Source of the DNA: an uncultured Lachnospiraceae bacterium
GTDB taxonomy: Bacteria; Bacillota; Clostridia; Lachnospirales; Lachnospiraceae
Length of the DNA stretch: 34,172 nucleotides
Assembly (NCBI GenBank): GCA_947626475.1
Contig: CANQSK010000013.1
Coordinates: 1-34,172, forward strand
Direction: 5' to 3'
Made by a program: the position numbers and the translations under genes. Positions 32,361 through 34,172 of the stretch are shown here, piece after piece (position 1 is the stretch's first letter; each line of letters starts with the position of its first letter). The notes under the pieces are model-generated. The model was given only the letters and a program-made list of their open reading frames with translations, was not told where the DNA came from and did not search any database.

Positions 32361-33836
32361 GTGAGTATATTGGAGATGACTGCCGTGGAGCTCGGCAGAA
32401 GAATAAAGGCCGGAGACGTGGGCGCGGCGGAGGCCGCCCGCGCCTGCCTGGATCAGATAGAAGCCCTGGAGCCTGCCGTGGGCGCTTATGTGACGGTGGA
32501 CCGGGAAGGCGCCCTGAAACGGGCGGAAGAGGTTCAGAAAAAGATTGACGCAGGCGAACTGAAGGGCCCCCTGGCCGGCGTGCCTGTGGCCATTAAGGAC
32601 AATATGTGCACCGAGGGAATGCGCACCACCTGCAGTTCCTGGATCCTGTATAATTTTATACCGACCTACACGGCGGAGGCCGTGAAAAACCTGGAGAAGG
32701 CCGGGGCTGTGATTCTTGGCAAGACCAACATGGATGAGTTTGCCATGGGCAGCACCACGGAGACCTCGGCCTGCGGGGTCACCAGAAATCCCTGGAACAC
32801 GGACCATGTGCCCGGCGGTTCTTCCGGCGGTTCCTGCGCGGCGGTGGCGGCCAACGAGTGTTTCTGTGCCCTCGGTTCCGACACAGGCGGCTCCATCCGG
32901 CAGCCCAGCTCCTTCTGCGGCGTTACCGGGCTTAAGCCTACCTACGGCACGGTTTCCCGGTACGGGCTTATCGCTTACGGCTCCTCTCTGGATCAGATTG
33001 GGCCGATCGCGAAGGACGTGACCGACTGCGCCGCTATTCTTGAGACCATCGCCTCTTATGACAAAAAGGACAGCACATCCATTGCCAGGGAGGACTGCGA
33101 TTTTACGTCGGCCCTGACGGAGGACGTGGCGGGAATGCGGATCGGCATCCCCAGAGATTATTTTGGAGAGGGCCTGGACGAGGAAGTGAAGCAGGCGATC
33201 CTGGCGGCCGCCGGGGTCCTGAAAGAAAAGGGAGCCATTGTCGAGGAGTTTGATCTGAGCCTGGTGAAGTACGCGATCCCGGCTTACTATGTGATCGCAT
33301 CGGCGGAAGCCAGCTCCAACCTGTCCCGGTTTGACGGGGTAAAATACGGCCTGCGGGCAAAGGAGTATGAGGGCCTTCACGATATGTACAAAAAAAGCCG
33401 TTCCGAGGGCTTCGGGCCGGAGGTGAAGCGCCGGATTATGCTGGGAGCCTTTGTTCTCAGCTCCGGTTATTATGACGCATACTATCTGAAAGCCCTGAGA
33501 ACGAAAGCTTTGATCAAGAAGGCTTTTGACAGGGCCTTTGAGGCTTACGACGTGATTCTCGCTCCGGCTTCGCCGTCCACGGCGCCCAGGCTGGGGGAAT
33601 CTTTAAGCGATCCGCTGAAAATGTATCTGGGAGACATTTATACCATCTCCGTGAATCTGGCCGGCCTGCCGGGAATGACGGTTCCCTGCGGTCTGGATTC
33701 CAAAGGGCTTCCTATCGGAATGCAGCTGATCGGAGACTGTTTCCAGGAGAAGAAGATCATCCGCGCCGGCTACGCCTATGAACAGAGCAGAAGCTATCAG
33801 GCGCCTGGGCTGGCGGTGGGAAAGGAGGTCCGGTAA
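32361..33836 (+). CDS. gatA: Asp-tRNA(Asn)/Glu-tRNA(Gln) amidotransferase subunit A
   Basis: GatA is the glutaminase subunit, an amidase-signature enzyme that releases ammonia from glutamine. The 491-residue product has the catalytic Ser-cisSer-Lys set: VAIKDN (Lys), [12 protein letters not shown] (cis-Ser region) and [10 protein letters not shown] (nucleophile). I choose the GTG at 32361, preceded by GAGGAGAAC and leading to [11 protein letters not shown], the usual N-terminus. The frame is open from a GTG at 32253, which would add 36 residues with no family match. Confidence 0.95.
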   Translation: MSILEMTAVELGRRIKAGDVGAAEAARACLDQIEALEPAVGAYVTVDREGALKRAEEVQKKIDAGELKGPLAGVPVAIKDNMCTEGMRTTCSSWILYNFIPTYTAEAVKNLEKAGAVILGKTNMDEFAMGSTTETSACGVTRNPWNTDHVPGGSSGGSCAAVAANECFCALGSDTGGSIRQPSSFCGVTGLKPTYGTVSRYGLIAYGSSLDQIGPIAKDVTDCAAILETIASYDKKDSTSIAREDCDFTSALTEDVAGMRIGIPRDYFGEGLDEEVKQAILAAAGVLKEKGAIVEEFDLSLVKYAIPAYYVIASAEASSNLSRFDGVKYGLRAKEYEGLHDMYKKSRSEGFGPEVKRRIMLGAFVLSSGYYDAYYLKALRTKALIKKAFDRAFEAYDVILAPASPSTAPRLGESLSDPLKMYLGDIYTISVNLAGLPGMTVPCGLDSKGLPIGMQLIGDCFQEKKIIRAGYAYEQSRSYQAPGLAVGKEVR

Positions 33837-33838
33837 TC

Positions 33839-34172
33839 ATGAGCAGACAGTATGAGACAGTCATCGGCCTGGAGGTTCATGTAGAACTGGCCACAAAAAC
33901 CAAGATTTTCTGCGGCTGTTCCACCGAGTTCGGCGGAGCGCCCAACACCCATACCTGCCCGGTCTGCACCGGAATGCCCGGTTCTCTGCCGGTGCTGAAC
34001 AAGCAGGTGGTAGAGTACGCCCTGGCAGTAGGCCTGGCTACCAACTGCGGGATCAATCAGTACTGCAAATTTGACCGGAAGAATTATTTCTATCCGGATA
34101 ATCCCCAGAATTACCAGATTTCCCAGCTGTATCTGCCCATCTGCCATGACGGCTGGGTGGAGATCGATACGC
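33839..34172 (+). CDS. gatB: Asp-tRNA(Asn)/Glu-tRNA(Gln) amidotransferase subunit B (5' part)
   Basis: GatB binds the misacylated tRNA and activates the side-chain carboxylate. Only the first 111 residues lie in the window; the gene runs off the end. [21 protein letters not shown] and the zinc-cysteine set CGC...CPVC are the N-terminal signatures of the family, followed by [28 protein letters not shown] precedes the ATG, 2 bp after gatA, so it continues the operon. Confidence 0.97.
   Translation, partial: MSRQYETVIGLEVHVELATKTKIFCGCSTEFGGAPNTHTCPVCTGMPGSLPVLNKQVVEYALAVGLATNCGINQYCKFDRKNYFYPDNPQNYQISQLYLPICHDGWVEIDT

Noticed and set aside
1-34172. CRISPR array, rRNA genes, insertion sequence or prophage
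   Set aside because: No regularly spaced repeats, rRNA signature, transposase or phage structural genes are visible. The only recombinases are the two orphan tyrosine enzymes.

Overview
The window is chromosomal DNA from a GC-moderate Firmicute, most likely Lachnospiraceae (order Clostridiales). This rests on Gram-positive style ribosome binding sites (AGGAGG), a DUF5688 protein, a Lachnospiraceae-type variant of NAD-dependent DNA ligase, an Asn-type T-box leader in front of a non-discriminating AspRS-GatCAB operon, a YtrA-like GntR/ABC pair and a BlaI/M56 pair. No species is claimed.

Layout. 1-4.4 kb: uvrB (excision repair), then a Fur-box promoter driving feoA-feoB (ferrous iron uptake). 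4.4-7.6 kb: a DUF5688 gene on the minus strand, then a compact accessory module. The module is a tyrosine recombinase gene between two 25-bp inverted repeats (23/25 identical), with a strong promoter inside the left end pointing outward into a terminator, and an HU/IHF-like gene just outside the right repeat. 7.6-10.1 kb: a BlaI-like repressor and M56 membrane metalloprotease behind a double palindromic operator. 10.25 kb: tRNA-Arg(CCG) on the minus strand. 10.5-16.1 kb: an anchored hypothetical protein, queA, rluB-like, ligA and metA, close-packed on the plus strand. 16.2-17.3 kb: three small genes. 17.5-21.1 kb: GntR regulator, ABC ATPase and large permease, overlapping, behind a promoter with a perfect palindromic operator. 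21.2-23.4 kb: a zinc-ribbon protein, a FimB-sized tyrosine recombinase with an inverted repeat in its leader, and a DUF368 (PopT-type) membrane protein. 23.4-24.9 kb: a possible tiny leader ORF, a NUDIX hydrolase and a GNAT acetyltransferase. 24.9-26.9 kb: an AT-rich two-gene RloA/RloB-like ATPase plus TOPRIM module, bracketed by a perfect 36-bp direct repeat copied from the 3' end of the GNAT gene. 27.1-30.1 kb: Bcp peroxiredoxin, YaaA, nitroreductase and an OGG-like glycosylase, a set that fits oxidative-stress defence and oxidised-DNA repair. 30.2-34.2 kb: T-box leader, aspS, gatC, gatA and the start of gatB, the indirect route to Asn-tRNA(Asn).

The most unusual parts are the recombinase module with inverted repeats (a candidate self-carried promoter switch next to an IHF-like gene) and the RloAB module, which looks inserted at the 3' end of the acetyltransferase gene. 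Both are readable from the sequence itself. Their activity is inference.
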